In this document: positions 44,516 through 53,515 of the stretch, one piece after another
Layout of the letters: each line of letters starts with the position of its first letter
Position numbering within the stretch: the first letter of the stretch is position 1
Assembly (NCBI RefSeq): GCF_900129445.1
Contig: NZ_FQVT01000002.1
Coordinates: forward strand, 434,001 to 498,000
Direction: 5' to 3'
DNA: 64,000 nucleotides
DNA from: Salegentibacter echinorum
GTDB taxonomy: Bacteria; Bacteroidota; Bacteroidia; Flavobacteriales; Flavobacteriaceae
Notes under the pieces: model-generated
Database searches by the model: none
Seen by the model: the letters and a program-made list of their open reading frames with translations, nothing else
Told to the model about the DNA's origin: nothing
Translations under genes and position numbers: made by a program

Positions 44516-45754
44516 TTATGAAAGCATCATTTTTGCTTTCTTCAACGCTTCAATAAAACGGTCTATTTCTTCTTTGGTATTATAGAACGAAAAAGATGCC
44601 CGAACCGTACCCGGAATTTTATAAAAATCCATTATGGGTTGCGCACAATGATGCCCGGTTCTAACCGCTATGCCCATCTTATCTACAAGTGTTCCGATAT
44701 CGTAGGGGTGAAGCCCTTCAATATTAAAAGAAATTACCGCTGTTTTTTCGCGGGATGTGCCGTAGAACTGCATACCTTCAATCTCCTGAAGTTTTAATGT
44801 TGCATAGTTCAGCAATTCTTCTTCGTAGCGCGCAATAGGCTCAAAACCTATGGCATTCATATAATCTAAGGCTGCGCCAAATGCGATACCACCACAAATA
44901 TTTGGCGTTCCCGCTTCAAATTTATGCGGAAGATCGGCATAAGTGGTTTTATCGAAACTTACCGTTGCAATCATTTCGCCACCACCCTGGTAAGGAGGCA
45001 TTTTATTAAGCCATTCTTCTTTTCCATATAAAATACCAACCCCTGTTGGTCCACACATTTTATGGGCAGAAACCACGTAAAAATCTGCATCTAATGCCTG
45101 TACATCGGCTTTAATATGCGGTGCTGCCTGGGCGCCGTCAATCAAAACCGCTGCGTTGTATTCGTGGGCTTTATCAATTATCTTCTTAATAGGATTGATA
45201 GTGCCCAAAGCGTTGGAAACGTGATTCACGAAAACCATTTTAGTTTTTTCTGAAAGTAAGGCCTCAAATTCCTCATAAACAAGTTCACCTTCCTGGTTCA
45301 TGGGAATCACTTTTAGAACGGCCCCGGTTTTCTCACAAAGTATTTGCCAGGGAACAATATTGGAATGGTGTTCCATCGCCGAAACCAGAATTTCATCACC
45401 TTTTTTTAGAATAGAGGCGAATCCATTGGCAACGAGATTTATCCCATGGGTGGTGCCGGCAGTGAATATAATTTCATGTAATTTTTCAGCGTTAAAATGT
45501 TGTTGAATGGTTTTTCGGGCAGCCTCATATTTATCGGTCGCTTCTTGTGAGAGACTGTGCACGCCCCGGTGAATGTTTGCATTGTAGTTAGAATAATAAT
45601 CTACAATAGCATCCATCACCTGCTTAGGGGTTTGCGAAGTAGCCGCATTGTCCAGGTAAACCAGTGGATAACCATTCACTTCCCTGTTTAGCACAGGAAA
45701 ATCCTTTCTTATCTTTTCCAGGTTTAAAGCTATATTATTGGTAGCAATACTCAT
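44516..45754 (-). CDS. sufS: Cysteine desulfurase SufS
   Basis: The 412-residue PLP enzyme takes sulfur from cysteine and hands it to SufE. The PLP lysine lies in SAHKMCGPTG (K232) and the active-site cysteine in RTGHHCAQP (C370), both at SufS-like (group II) spacing. Motifs YLDNAATSQTP and AMEHHSNIVPW are present. Length is normal. It follows sufD after 174 bases that contain a hairpin. Confidence 0.96.
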   Translation of the reverse strand: MSIATNNIALNLEKIRKDFPVLNREVNGYPLVYLDNAATSQTPKQVMDAIVDYYSNYNANIHRGVHSLSQEATDKYEAARKTIQQHFNAEKLHEIIFTAGTTHGINLVANGFASILKKGDEILVSAMEHHSNIVPWQILCEKTGAVLKVIPMNQEGELVYEEFEALLSEKTKMVFVNHVSNALGTINPIKKIIDKAHEYNAAVLIDGAQAAPHIKADVQALDADFYVVSAHKMCGPTGVGILYGKEEWLNKMPPYQGGGEMIATVSFDKTTYADLPHKFEAGTPNICGGIAFGAALDYMNAIGFEPIARYEEELLNYATLKLQEIEGMQFYGTSREKTAVISFNIEGLHPYDIGTLVDKMGIAVRTGHHCAQPIMDFYKIPGTVRASFSFYNTKEEIDRFIEALKKAKMMLS

Positions 45755-45796
45755 TTTCTTAAATTTAGTTTGAGGGTTTCTTTTATGCTACGCTCT

Positions 45797-45842
45797 AATT
45801 GATATTAATCCCGACTCGCACCAGGCTCACCGGGATCAATTC
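45797..45842. repeat. Hairpin between sufS and sufD
   Basis: AATTGAT and TCCCG (with a five-base bulge) pair with CGGGATCAATT at 45831-45841; the loop carries a second CTCGCACCAGGCTCAC pattern. It may slow transcription or be an RNA-processing site. No long U tract follows. Confidence 0.5.
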
Positions 45843-45928
45843 ACTTAGACGGGTCTGCGACTTTTCTTGAGTAATCTTGGCTCAAATCAAATAATCAGGT
45901 TATTTAATTTTAAGACCGTAGCCCGAAT

Positions 45929-47245
45929 TTATAGGTGAAACCCTAATTCGATACCTAATTTTTTAGCGATAAGTTTATTAATTCGCTTTTTGATCTCTGG
46001 AATTTTTACACTTTCCAGTACATTATTGGCAAAAGCATACATCAACAGACCTCTGGCTTCTTTCTTCGGAATCCCGCGGGACTCTAGATAAAATAAAGCT
46101 TCTTCGTCTAATTGGCCAATGGTACAGCCGTGACTACATTTTACATCGTCTGCAAAAATTTCCAGCTGAGGTTTGGAGTTAATCGTAGCTCTGTCGCTTA
46201 ATAAAACATTATTGTTAGATTGATAAGCATTAATCTTTTGCGCTATCTTATCTACATAAACCTTTCCATTAAAAACACCCACCGATTTATCATCAAAAAT
46301 ACCTTTGTAATCCTGATGTGATTCACAGTTAGGCTGGGTATGGTGTACCAAAGTATTGTGATCTACATGTTGTTTTCCTTCAATAAGGGTGATTCCTTTC
46401 ATCGTAGAATCTATACGTTCTCCTTTTTGATAGAAGTTAAGGTTGTTACGCGTTAATTTTCCGCCCAGGGAAAAAGTATGCACAGAGCAAAAACTTTCAG
46501 ACTGCTGCTCTATAAACGTATTATCTATTAGAGAAGCTGAAAGATTATCATTTTGAATTTTGTAGTAGTCAACAATCGCGCGTTTATCTGCAAATACCTC
46601 GGTGACACTGTTGGTCAACACCGGTTGTTCGGTTAAGCTTTGGTGACGCTCAATAATTTGACAATGTGAATTTTCATCTACCACGATTAAATTACGTGGT
46701 TGAACAAATAGTGAAGATTCATTGCCGGTAGAGAAATTTATGATCTGGATGGGCTTATCGGCCATCGTGTTTTTGTGAATGTGTATAAATGCCCCTTCTT
46801 TAGTAAAAGCGGTGTTTAGGGAATTTAAGCCATTTTTGGGCGCTATTTTGTTAAAATAGTTGTCAATTACCGGTTTGTATTGATCTTTATTTATGGCCGA
46901 AGACATTAGACAAGCGTCAATCTTATCATGGGTGGTGCTGGATAAATGGGAGGAATATACCCCATCTATAAACACCAAATCATAAGTATCTATCTCGTGA
47001 ATAAGATACTTTTGAATATCCCGGTATTCCAAAGAATTCTCTCCTTTAGGAAAGATATTATAGTCTTCCTTTAATACGCTTTTAAGTGAAGTATATTTGT
47101 AAGCTTCTTCCTTTTTACCCGGAAAACCTATAGTTTCAAAATCCTTTATGGCCTGGCTTCTTATATTTCTAAGATCATCGTTACTTCCTGTATATTCTTC
47201 TTCAAAAGCCAGGAAAGATGATACTAATTTTTCTTTAAAATCCAT
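45929..47245 (-). CDS. sufD: SUF scaffold subunit SufD
   Basis: The 438-residue protein is part of the SufBC2D scaffold that assembles Fe-S clusters. It has the beta-helix core (about 150-370) and the C-terminal SufBD segment with KCSHGCTIGQLDEEALFYLE and SRGIPKKEARGLLMYAFANN, the latter two being diagnostic. The ATG at 47245 is used; the preceding in-frame TTG adds only eight residues. It is followed by sufS and preceded by sufC, in the usual Suf order sufCDS. Confidence 0.95.
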   Translation of the reverse strand: MDFKEKLVSSFLAFEEEYTGSNDDLRNIRSQAIKDFETIGFPGKKEEAYKYTSLKSVLKEDYNIFPKGENSLEYRDIQKYLIHEIDTYDLVFIDGVYSSHLSSTTHDKIDACLMSSAINKDQYKPVIDNYFNKIAPKNGLNSLNTAFTKEGAFIHIHKNTMADKPIQIINFSTGNESSLFVQPRNLIVVDENSHCQIIERHQSLTEQPVLTNSVTEVFADKRAIVDYYKIQNDNLSASLIDNTFIEQQSESFCSVHTFSLGGKLTRNNLNFYQKGERIDSTMKGITLIEGKQHVDHNTLVHHTQPNCESHQDYKGIFDDKSVGVFNGKVYVDKIAQKINAYQSNNNVLLSDRATINSKPQLEIFADDVKCSHGCTIGQLDEEALFYLESRGIPKKEARGLLMYAFANNVLESVKIPEIKKRINKLIAKKLGIELGFHL

Positions 47246-47376
47246 TTTCAATTCTTTTGTGCTTTCCAATATATACTATTGGTGCAGTTTTATAATATTG
47301 CCAATTTCAATTATTTCAGTCTTACAAGTTTCCTGTTTTCAAATAAACCTGAGACTTTTACTGAAATCTTTCTGAA

Positions 47377-48129
47377 TTAAACCGCTTTTTCGGTTTTAAT
47401 CCATTCGTAACCTCTTTCGTCTAACTCTTTGGCAAGATCTTTTCCACCAGATTTTACAATCTTACCATCTACCATTACGTGCACAAAATCTGGCACGATA
47501 TAATTTAGCAATCTTTGGTAGTGGGTAATAAGTAATACAGATTTGTCTTTAGATTTAAGACTATTTACACCATCGGCCACAGTTTTAAGAGCATCAATAT
47601 CCAAACCAGAATCTGTTTCGTCCAGTATGGAAAGTTTTGGGTCTAACATAGCCATTTGAAAAATCTCATTTCTTTTCTTTTCTCCTCCCGAAAAACCTTC
47701 GTTTAAAGATCTGGACAAAAATTTACGATCTATGCCCAGCATTTCAGATTTCTCACGAATTTTCTTCAGCATTTCATTGGCAGGCATATTTTCCTGTCCA
47801 TTGGCATTTCTGTGCGCGTTGATAGCTGTTCTTATAAAGTTGGTTACTGAAACCCCTGGAATCTCTACCGGATATTGAAAGGAAAGAAAGATACCTCTAT
47901 GCGCTCTTTCATCTGGATCCATTTCTGAAATTTCTGTATCTTCAAAAATGATTTCTCCCTGGGTTTGATCAAACTCCTCTCTCCCGGCAATAATTGAAGA
48001 AAGAGTACTTTTTCCAGAACCGTTTGGTCCCATAATGGCGTGAACTTCCCCTGCGTTGATCTCTAAATCAATACCTTTAAGGATTTCTTTATCTTCTATA
48101 CTTGCGTGTAAATTCTTTATTTTTAGCAT
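47377..48129 (-). CDS. sufC: Fe-S assembly ATPase SufC
   Basis: The 250-residue ABC-type ATPase powers SufBC2D. Walker A is GPNGSGKST (about 35-43), the signature is SGGEKKRNE (about 148) and Walker B is LSILDETDSGLD. It binds SufB and SufD, encoded on both sides. The protein lacks membrane domains, as expected. It begins 36 bases after the NlpE-like lipoprotein gene. A small CCCG/CGGG hairpin lies in between. Confidence 0.96.
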   Translation of the reverse strand: MLKIKNLHASIEDKEILKGIDLEINAGEVHAIMGPNGSGKSTLSSIIAGREEFDQTQGEIIFEDTEISEMDPDERAHRGIFLSFQYPVEIPGVSVTNFIRTAINAHRNANGQENMPANEMLKKIREKSEMLGIDRKFLSRSLNEGFSGGEKKRNEIFQMAMLDPKLSILDETDSGLDIDALKTVADGVNSLKSKDKSVLLITHYQRLLNYIVPDFVHVMVDGKIVKSGGKDLAKELDERGYEWIKTEKAV

Positions 48130-48144
48130 AAATTCTCGGTATGC

Positions 48145-48161
48145 ATCCCGAAAAACGGGAT
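48145..48161. repeat. Small hairpin between the NlpE-like gene and sufC
   Basis: ATCCCG and CGGGAT enclose five A residues. It fills the gap between the stop of the 48166 gene and the sufC start, so it could influence relative sufC expression. Confidence 0.55.
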
Positions 48162-48165
48162 TAGT

Positions 48166-48555
48166 TTATTTATTATCTTTTTTTTCTGAAACATTTTCAG
48201 TTTCCAATATTTCTAATATCTCGCGTATTTCTATATTTTCACTCCAGCTATCCCTGTGATCACTGGGAACAATTTTTCCTTTAACCTTAACTGAAACCAT
48301 ATCAAAATCTTCTTTTTTGTAAGGTACAATTTTTTCTGCCAAAACTTTAGACATTGAATCTACGGTTACCCCATATACAAAATCACTTCCTCTAAGTACT
48401 GCTGCATCCCCGGCATAAATAAACTTCCCGGTGAGCACTTGAATACTATCGGGTACTTTTTCAGTTTCAGGCTGGTTCATTAGTTCCTCGCGACCTTCAT
48501 CCTGGCAGGAGAAAGCTGTTATAGCGAGCGTTAATATGAACAAAATCTTCTTCAT
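48166..48555 (-). CDS. Lipoprotein with an NlpE-C-like OB domain inside the suf operon
   Basis: The 129-residue protein has a lipobox (TAFSC, Cys17). Residues about 40-112 read LTGKFIYAGDAAVLRGSDFV, then a GKI strand, which resembles the C-terminal OB domain of NlpE (where a GRFTYMADAAxF start is typical). NlpE is an outer-membrane sensor of envelope and copper stress. The match is by eye and partial; the Cpx-type N-terminal domain of NlpE is absent. It lies 23 bases downstream of sufB. Like the META lipoprotein it is an envelope gene in a cytoplasmic assembly operon. Confidence 0.7.
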   Translation of the reverse strand: MKKILFILTLAITAFSCQDEGREELMNQPETEKVPDSIQVLTGKFIYAGDAAVLRGSDFVYGVTVDSMSKVLAEKIVPYKKEDFDMVSVKVKGKIVPSDHRDSWSENIEIREILEILETENVSEKKDNK

Positions 48556-48578
48556 TATTTCAGGCTTTAATTCCTGTT

Positions 48579-50024
48579 TTATCCTACAGAACCTTCCAAA
48601 GAAATCTCCAATAGTTTTTGGGCTTCTACCGCAAACTCCATTGGTAATTTGTTTAATACCTCTTTACTAAATCCATTTACTATAAGTGCAATGGCTTTTT
48701 CGGTATCAATTCCTCTTTGGTTACAATAGAAAATTTGGTCTTCTCCAATTTTACTCGTTGTGGCTTCGTGTTCTACCTGTCCCGTTTTGTTTTTTACTTC
48801 AATATAAGGGAAGGTATGCGCGCCACATTTGTTACCCATTAACAGGGAGTCACATTCTGAGAAGTTACGAGCGTTCTTTGCCCGGCTGTTTATCTGTACC
48901 AATCCGCGGTAAGAGTTCTGCGACTCACCGGCAGAAATACCTTTAGAGATAATTGTACTTTTTGTGTTTTTGCCAAGGTGGATCATTTTAGTACCGGTAT
49001 CGGCCTGCTGGAAATTATTGGTTACTGCGATAGAGTAAAATTCTCCAATAGAATTATCCCCTTTTAACACACAGGATGGATATTTCCATGTTACTGCAGA
49101 ACCGGTTTCCACTTGGGTCCAGGAAATTTTTGCATTTTTTTCGCAAAGTCCGCGTTTGGTTACAAAGTTAAATACGCCGCCTTTTCCATCTTTAGATCCC
49201 GGGAACCAGTTTTGAACGGTACTGTATTTAATTTCGGCATCATCCAAAGCAATCAATTCTACCACCGCAGCGTGTAGTTGATTCTCGTCCCGCATTGGCG
49301 CGGTGCATCCTTCCAGGTAGCTTACGTAACTTTCGGGTTCTGCGATTACAAGGGTACGCTCAAATTGTCCTGTTCCAGCCTGATTAATTCTAAAATAGGT
49401 AGATAGTTCCATTGGGCAACGCACGCCTTTTGGGATATAACAGAAAGAACCATCGCTAAATACGGCCGAGTTTAACGCGGCATAGAAGTTATCTGTTTTT
49501 GGAACTACGGTTCCCAAATATTTCTTTACCAACTCGGGATGCTCTCTTATCGCTTCTGATATAGAGCAGAATATAATTCCTTTCTCGGCGAGGTTCTTTT
49601 TAAAAGTTGTTGTAACAGATACAGAGTCCATTACCACATCTACTGCTACGCCAGCCAGTTTTTTCTGTTCATCTACAGAAATACCCAGTTTTTTAAAAGT
49701 ATCCAAAAGCTCTGGATCTACTTCATCTAAACTATCGTATTTTGGTTTCTTATTAGGCGCAGAATAGTAGGAAATATCCTGAAAATCTGGTTTCGGATAA
49801 TTCACATTAGGCCAATCTGGCTCCTCCAGGGTTTGCCAGTGGCGAAACGCCTCCAGGCGCCACTCTGTCATCCACTCGGGCTCCTCTTTCTTTTTAGAAA
49901 TCGCCCTCACAATATCTTCATCTAAGCCCACAGGAAAGGTGTCTGACTCAATATCGGTGTAAAACCCATACTCATACTCCTTAGTCTCGAGCTCTTTTTT
50001 TAAATCATCTTCAGTATATGCCAT
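48579..50024 (-). CDS. sufB: SUF scaffold subunit SufB
   Basis: The 481-residue protein is the main scaffold of SufBC2D and holds the nascent cluster. It has the SufB N-terminal motif ([20 protein letters not shown], about 55-74), the beta-helix core with [17 protein letters not shown], and the C-terminal [20 protein letters not shown]. The cysteines in CNQRG and elsewhere are at known positions. It starts 33 bases from the stop codon of the four-helix-bundle gene, whose downstream heptamer arm reaches to within ten bases of the SufB ATG. Confidence 0.97.
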   Translation of the reverse strand: MAYTEDDLKKELETKEYEYGFYTDIESDTFPVGLDEDIVRAISKKKEEPEWMTEWRLEAFRHWQTLEEPDWPNVNYPKPDFQDISYYSAPNKKPKYDSLDEVDPELLDTFKKLGISVDEQKKLAGVAVDVVMDSVSVTTTFKKNLAEKGIIFCSISEAIREHPELVKKYLGTVVPKTDNFYAALNSAVFSDGSFCYIPKGVRCPMELSTYFRINQAGTGQFERTLVIAEPESYVSYLEGCTAPMRDENQLHAAVVELIALDDAEIKYSTVQNWFPGSKDGKGGVFNFVTKRGLCEKNAKISWTQVETGSAVTWKYPSCVLKGDNSIGEFYSIAVTNNFQQADTGTKMIHLGKNTKSTIISKGISAGESQNSYRGLVQINSRAKNARNFSECDSLLMGNKCGAHTFPYIEVKNKTGQVEHEATTSKIGEDQIFYCNQRGIDTEKAIALIVNGFSKEVLNKLPMEFAVEAQKLLEISLEGSVG

Positions 50025-50033
50025 CTCTTATTA

Positions 50034-50486
50034 GTTCAAAGTTTAAAGTTTCGGGTTCAAGGTTCATTCCTGAATTTTGTTCCCTTCATATCACATTTTT
50101 GCAAATAGTTCATTAAAGAACTTATTTGCTTACTAAGCGCTATTATTTTTTTTCGATAAATATTAATTTCATCCTGATTTATATAATCGCGATCAAAAGC
50201 TCTGTAAAGCTGTGATCTTGTTTCGCCACAAGATGCTTTGGCTATAGACAAAAATTGATTAAATTCTTTATTGCCATTTCTCTCAAAACCCTCGGCTATA
50301 TTGTCCATAATTGAACCGGAGGATCCATTTAATTGGTCGTACAGTCTAAAATCAGATTTAAGGTTGGATTTTTCTTTTATCTGATAAACAATTTGACAAA
50401 TCTCCCTGGCACCTTGCCAAATTTCTAAATCCTCAAATTGTTTAATTGTTCCCATAACCTTAAACTTTGAACTTTAAACCTTGAAC
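50034..50486 (-). mobile_element. Heptamer-bracketed four-helix-bundle cassette in the suf operon
   Basis: Plus-strand units at 50034-50068 are GTTCAAA, GTTTAAA, GTTTCGG, GTTCAAG, GTTCATT. Minus-strand units from 50486 to 50452 are GTTCAAG, GTTTAAA, GTTCAAA, GTTTAAG, GTTATGG. So five heptamers face five inverted ones around the gene 50057-50455, and the last upstream unit contains the start codon. The arrangement resembles rRNA intervening sequences, in which a stem brackets a gene of this family. Mobility is inferred. Confidence 0.65.
50057..50455 (-). CDS. Four-helix-bundle protein (23S rRNA intervening-sequence protein family)
   Basis: The 132-residue protein belongs to the S23/IVP family (four-helix bundle) known from 23S rRNA intervening sequences and related to the Avd accessory protein of diversity-generating retroelements. 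Motifs are FEDLEIWQGAREIC at the start and SIMDNIAEGFERN in the middle. It has no enzyme motif; it is basic enough to bind RNA. It sits between sufA and sufB, in the same direction, and no rRNA is near. Heptamer arms overlap its start codon and its stop codon. Its relation to the copy in sdh is clear but distant. Confidence 0.88.
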   Translation of the reverse strand: MGTIKQFEDLEIWQGAREICQIVYQIKEKSNLKSDFRLYDQLNGSSGSIMDNIAEGFERNGNKEFNQFLSIAKASCGETRSQLYRAFDRDYINQDEINIYRKKIIALSKQISSLMNYLQKCDMKGTKFRNEP

Positions 50487-50490
50487 CAAT

Positions 50491-50820
50491 TTATAAAGAG
50501 AAACTCTCTCCACAGCCGCAGGTTCTTTCTGCATTGGGGTTGTTGAAAACAAATCCTTTTCCATTGAGACCTCCCGAATATTCTAAAATAGTGCCCGCGA
50601 GGTACAAAACGCTGCGCTTGTTCACTACAATTTTAACTTCATTATCTTCAAAAAGTTTGTCATCGTTGGTTTGGGCTTTATCAAAATTTAATTCATAAGA
50701 TAAACCAGAACATCCTCCGCTTTTAACGCCTACCCGAACGAAGTCCTGAGTATTGTCAAAACCTCCTTCCAGCATTAAAGCGGCAATCTTTTTCTTAGCG
50801 TCTTCGCTTACTTTTATCAT
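50491..50820 (-). CDS. sufA: A-type Fe-S carrier (SufA/IscA-like)
   Basis: The 109-residue protein carries Fe-S clusters from the scaffold to targets. The three ligand cysteines are in SGGCSGLSYEL (C37) and TCGCGESF (C101 and C103). Size and fold are normal for HesB/IscA. It is the first gene of the suf operon. SufA and IscA cannot be told apart by sequence alone; the name follows the operon context. A promoter-like element lies 30 bases upstream. Confidence 0.93.
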   Translation of the reverse strand: MIKVSEDAKKKIAALMLEGGFDNTQDFVRVGVKSGGCSGLSYELNFDKAQTNDDKLFEDNEVKIVVNKRSVLYLAGTILEYSGGLNGKGFVFNNPNAERTCGCGESFSL

Positions 50821-50850
50821 AGCTTAAAAAGATTAATTCTAAATTAGGCA

Positions 50851-50858
50851 CAAATATA
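50851..50858 (-). promoter_or_regulatory. Candidate -7 element of the suf operon
   Basis: On the minus strand TATATTTG matches TAnnTTTG. It lies 30 bases before the sufA ATG. No TTG occurs at the expected distance, and no Fur or IscR-like site was recognised. Confidence 0.5.
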
Positions 50859-51318
50859 CTATAAAACAAGCGTATTACCATAAAGCATTTATATGTTTTA
50901 AGAATAGTTTGATAGGTCTTATCAATTCTGAAATCAATCGAAATTATTTTCTTATTTAACTGAAAATAAGCTGGTTTCTATAAGAAATTAAACGGAAGTG
51001 ATAATTTCTCCTGGCCGAAGATTATGTTTTGTGGAAGGTTTCTGAAGAAACGGTTTAGGAGATTTTAAAAATAATTGAATTTGATATTTTTTTCCGAAGA
51101 AATGGAACCGGAAAACTAACAAAATAAACAGTGTTATTTCTTGTTTCTTTGTTCTCTAATCTTTAACCAGGCGTTACTGAAAAACTATAAACTTCGCTGA
51201 ATGGAAAGCAGCTACAATAAATCCTTAAAAAAATATATACTTGAGCTTAATCTAACGGAAGCTTTATGTGGAGAGTTTCAGAATATTCGTTTATTTTGCA
51301 GAACTAAATTAGCGAGAT
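50859..51318. other. Intergenic region between sufA and thiL
   Basis: About 460 bases separate the divergent genes. A 41-codon open frame (51201-51326) overlaps the thiL start by eight bases but resembles no family. No RNA element or thiamine riboswitch pattern was recognised. Confidence 0.4.
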
Positions 51319-52371
51319 ATGTTTGAGAATAATCAGGAAATGCGTACAAACCTTTCAGAATTAGGAGAGTTTGGATTGATAGATCATTTAACTAAAGGTT
51401 TTACGCCAAAACTGCCTTCTACAATAAAAGGGATTGGGGACGATGCCGCCGTGCTGGATTTTAAAGAAAAACAAACCCTGGTTTCAACCGATCTTTTAGT
51501 AGAAGGCGTGCATTTTGATCTGGCTTATATGCCTTTAAAACATTTGGGATATAAAGCTGTAATGGTAAATGTATCTGATATTTATGCGATGAACGCCAGG
51601 GCTACCCAGATTACGGTTTCTATCGCTGCTTCAAACAGGTTTCCGGTAGAGGCGCTTGAGGAATTGTATGCCGGGATCGAGCTGGCAGCAAAACTTTATA
51701 ACGTAGATGTGGTTGGCGGGGATACTACTTCTTCTACTTCTGGCTTAATGATTAGTATTACTGCTTTAGGGGAAGCGGAAAAAGAAGATGTGGTGTATCG
51801 TAGCGGGGCAAAACCCAATGATTTGCTGGTGGTAACCGGTGATCTTGGCGCTGCTTATATGGGCTTGCAAATCCTGGAACGAGAAAAAGAGGTATTTAAA
51901 GCTAATCCCAATGCGCAGCCAGACCTGGATCCTTATACATATCTTATTGAACGCCAGTTAAAACCTGAAGCTAGAAAAGATATTCCGCCTTTGCTAGAAG
52001 AATTGGAAGTAAAACCGACTTCCATGATAGACATTAGCGACGGACTCTCTTCTGAAATAATTCATCTTTGTAAAAACTCTCAGGTAGGTGCAAACTTATT
52101 TGAAGAGAAAATTCCTTTAGATCCTGCGGTAATTTCCGTTTGTGAGGAATTTGATTTAGATAGCACCACCATCGCCTTAAGTGGGGGGGAAGATTATGAG
52201 TTACTATTTAGTATTTCCCAGGATGATTATGATAAGATAAAAGCAAATCCTAATTTATCAATAATTGGTCACATAACCGAAGAAAAAGAAGGCATGCATT
52301 TAATCACCCGTGCCAGCCAAAAATTACCACTTATCGCAAAAGGTTGGAATTCTATGGAAGGTAAAGAGTAA
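51319..52371 (+). CDS. thiL: Thiamine-monophosphate kinase
   Basis: The 350-residue enzyme phosphorylates thiamine monophosphate to thiamine diphosphate, the active cofactor. The N-terminal AIR-synthase-like domain shows GIGDDAAVLD (about 32-41) and VSTDLLVEGVHFD (about 49-61), and later VVGGDTTSS (about 131-139). The C-terminal half has DISDGLSSEIIHLC and ALSGGEDYELLF, both diagnostic. Length is slightly longer than in E. coli (325). It is monocistronic. The preceding 41-codon frame is not supported. Confidence 0.95.
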   Translation: MFENNQEMRTNLSELGEFGLIDHLTKGFTPKLPSTIKGIGDDAAVLDFKEKQTLVSTDLLVEGVHFDLAYMPLKHLGYKAVMVNVSDIYAMNARATQITVSIAASNRFPVEALEELYAGIELAAKLYNVDVVGGDTTSSTSGLMISITALGEAEKEDVVYRSGAKPNDLLVVTGDLGAAYMGLQILEREKEVFKANPNAQPDLDPYTYLIERQLKPEARKDIPPLLEELEVKPTSMIDISDGLSSEIIHLCKNSQVGANLFEEKIPLDPAVISVCEEFDLDSTTIALSGGEDYELLFSISQDDYDKIKANPNLSIIGHITEEKEGMHLITRASQKLPLIAKGWNSMEGKE

Positions 52372-52411
52372 AGTTTCCTTTTTCCTAAAATTAAATTTGA
52401 AGATTTTGCGC

Positions 52412-52663
52412 TTAAGAGGCGTGCTTAAGGTGTTTACGCTTTCTTTTTTGATGAATTTGTGCAATATACTCGTTGGTTTCTTTAAACTTAGGAGTTAAAC
52501 GAGCTAGAAGGCCATTGGCGGTATCGGTCATTTCCATGCCGCACTTTCTGCAAGTATATTCGTGTACATGATCTGTCACATTTTTTGATACCACTAACTT
52601 GTGTCCAAAAATGCTGCAAAAAACTTTGGCGAACGAAAATGTTTTGGGGTTTCTTTCCTTCAT
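52412..52663 (-). CDS. Small zinc-finger-like protein, DUF1660-like
   Basis: The 83-residue protein has C16, H21, C38 and C41 in the pattern CSIFGHK ... CRKCGME, as in DUF1660-like proteins. The C-terminal half is strongly basic (HQKRKRKHLKHAS). It may bind a zinc ion and nucleic acid. No signal peptide. It converges with thiL with 40 bases between stop codons and probably is a genuine gene, but function is unknown. Confidence 0.68.
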   Translation of the reverse strand: MKERNPKTFSFAKVFCSIFGHKLVVSKNVTDHVHEYTCRKCGMEMTDTANGLLARLTPKFKETNEYIAQIHQKRKRKHLKHAS

Positions 52664-52734
52664 AAAAGTTTGATTTTATTTTAATTGTGTCTATAAAATA
52701 TTCTAAAAAGCTAACTTTTAATTAAACGTTTATA

Positions 52735-53508
52735 TTAATCGATAAATTGCAAAATTTCCAGCAGTTCCTTTTTGTTTTCTAAAAAAGATAAATGCCCGTC
52801 TGGGAGACTTTTAAACTCACTTCCACAACGTTTTGAAATCAGTTTTATTGTATTGTAATCTACAATGGGATCATTAATCCCCGCCACAATAATTTTTTGA
52901 TGTTCAAAGTTAGCAAAAAGTTCGAGATGGTCTTTGCGAACTTTCATACCTTTTATTGCTGCATAAATCCCGGTCTTAGGAATGTTGAGCGCGCGCAGCT
53001 TTATCACTTCCAGTTGAGGTTTAAAGCGCTTATAATTTTCGCGGGTCATTAAATTGGCAATGGCCATCTTAACAAAAGCATTTTTATTTCGTAAAACAAA
53101 ATTTGCAGCCCTATCCCGGTTTATTTTGCGTTTGTCATCGTCTGCAAAAGGAGTGGAGTTTACTAGCACCAATGCATTTAATAGCATAGGGAATTTATAA
53201 CACAATTCCAAACCCACATAACCACCCATGGAATGTCCCGCCAGTGCCACTTTTTTAATGTTTAACTCGTCTAAAACGGTTTTTACAGCTTCTGCCATTT
53301 CCCCCATGCTGTGAATACTTCCAAAACTACCCGAGTCTCCATGACCCGGCAAATCAATACAAACGACCTGGCGTTTTAAAGAAAGTTCTTCAGCAAAATC
53401 TGTCCAAATTTCTTTGCTTTCCAGGAAGCCGTGAAGGAGCACAAGCGGATTTCCGGTTCCTTTAACGGTATAGTGAATAGCGGCCTTTTTGTAGGTTGTT
53501 TTTCTCAA
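52735..53508 (-). CDS. Alpha/beta hydrolase
   Basis: The 257-residue hydrolase has the classical fold: oxyanion region LVLLHGFLESKEIW (about 22-35), nucleophile elbow GHSMGG (S93), acid VAGINDPIVD (about D212) and final histidine in PDGHLSFLE (about H238). Substrate unknown; such proteins may be esterases or cofactor hydrolases. The start is a TTG at 53508, because no in-frame ATG occurs before residue 68 and the N-terminus is otherwise standard. A terminator of the upstream gene lies only eight bases away. Confidence 0.88.
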   Translation of the reverse strand: MRKTTYKKAAIHYTVKGTGNPLVLLHGFLESKEIWTDFAEELSLKRQVVCIDLPGHGDSGSFGSIHSMGEMAEAVKTVLDELNIKKVALAGHSMGGYVGLELCYKFPMLLNALVLVNSTPFADDDKRKINRDRAANFVLRNKNAFVKMAIANLMTRENYKRFKPQLEVIKLRALNIPKTGIYAAIKGMKVRKDHLELFANFEHQKIIVAGINDPIVDYNTIKLISKRCGSEFKSLPDGHLSFLENKKELLEILQFID

Positions 53509-53515
53509 TTTTAAA

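Noticed and set aside
50057-50455. Four-helix-bundle gene considered as the Avd protein of a diversity-generating retroelement
   Set aside because: No reverse transcriptase, template repeat or variable protein lies nearby; the heptamer brackets fit an intervening-sequence-type element better.
50821-51318. Possible thiamine riboswitch upstream of thiL
   Set aside because: No match to the conserved thiamine-riboswitch core was seen, and thiL genes in this group usually lack one.
51201-51326. 41-codon frame before thiL
   Set aside because: Too short to judge, no recognisable sequence, and it overlaps the thiL start; thiL alone explains the region.
53506-53508. Search for an ATG start for the alpha/beta hydrolase
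   Set aside because: No in-frame ATG occurs near the expected N-terminus; the TTG gives a standard N-terminus, so it is kept as the start.
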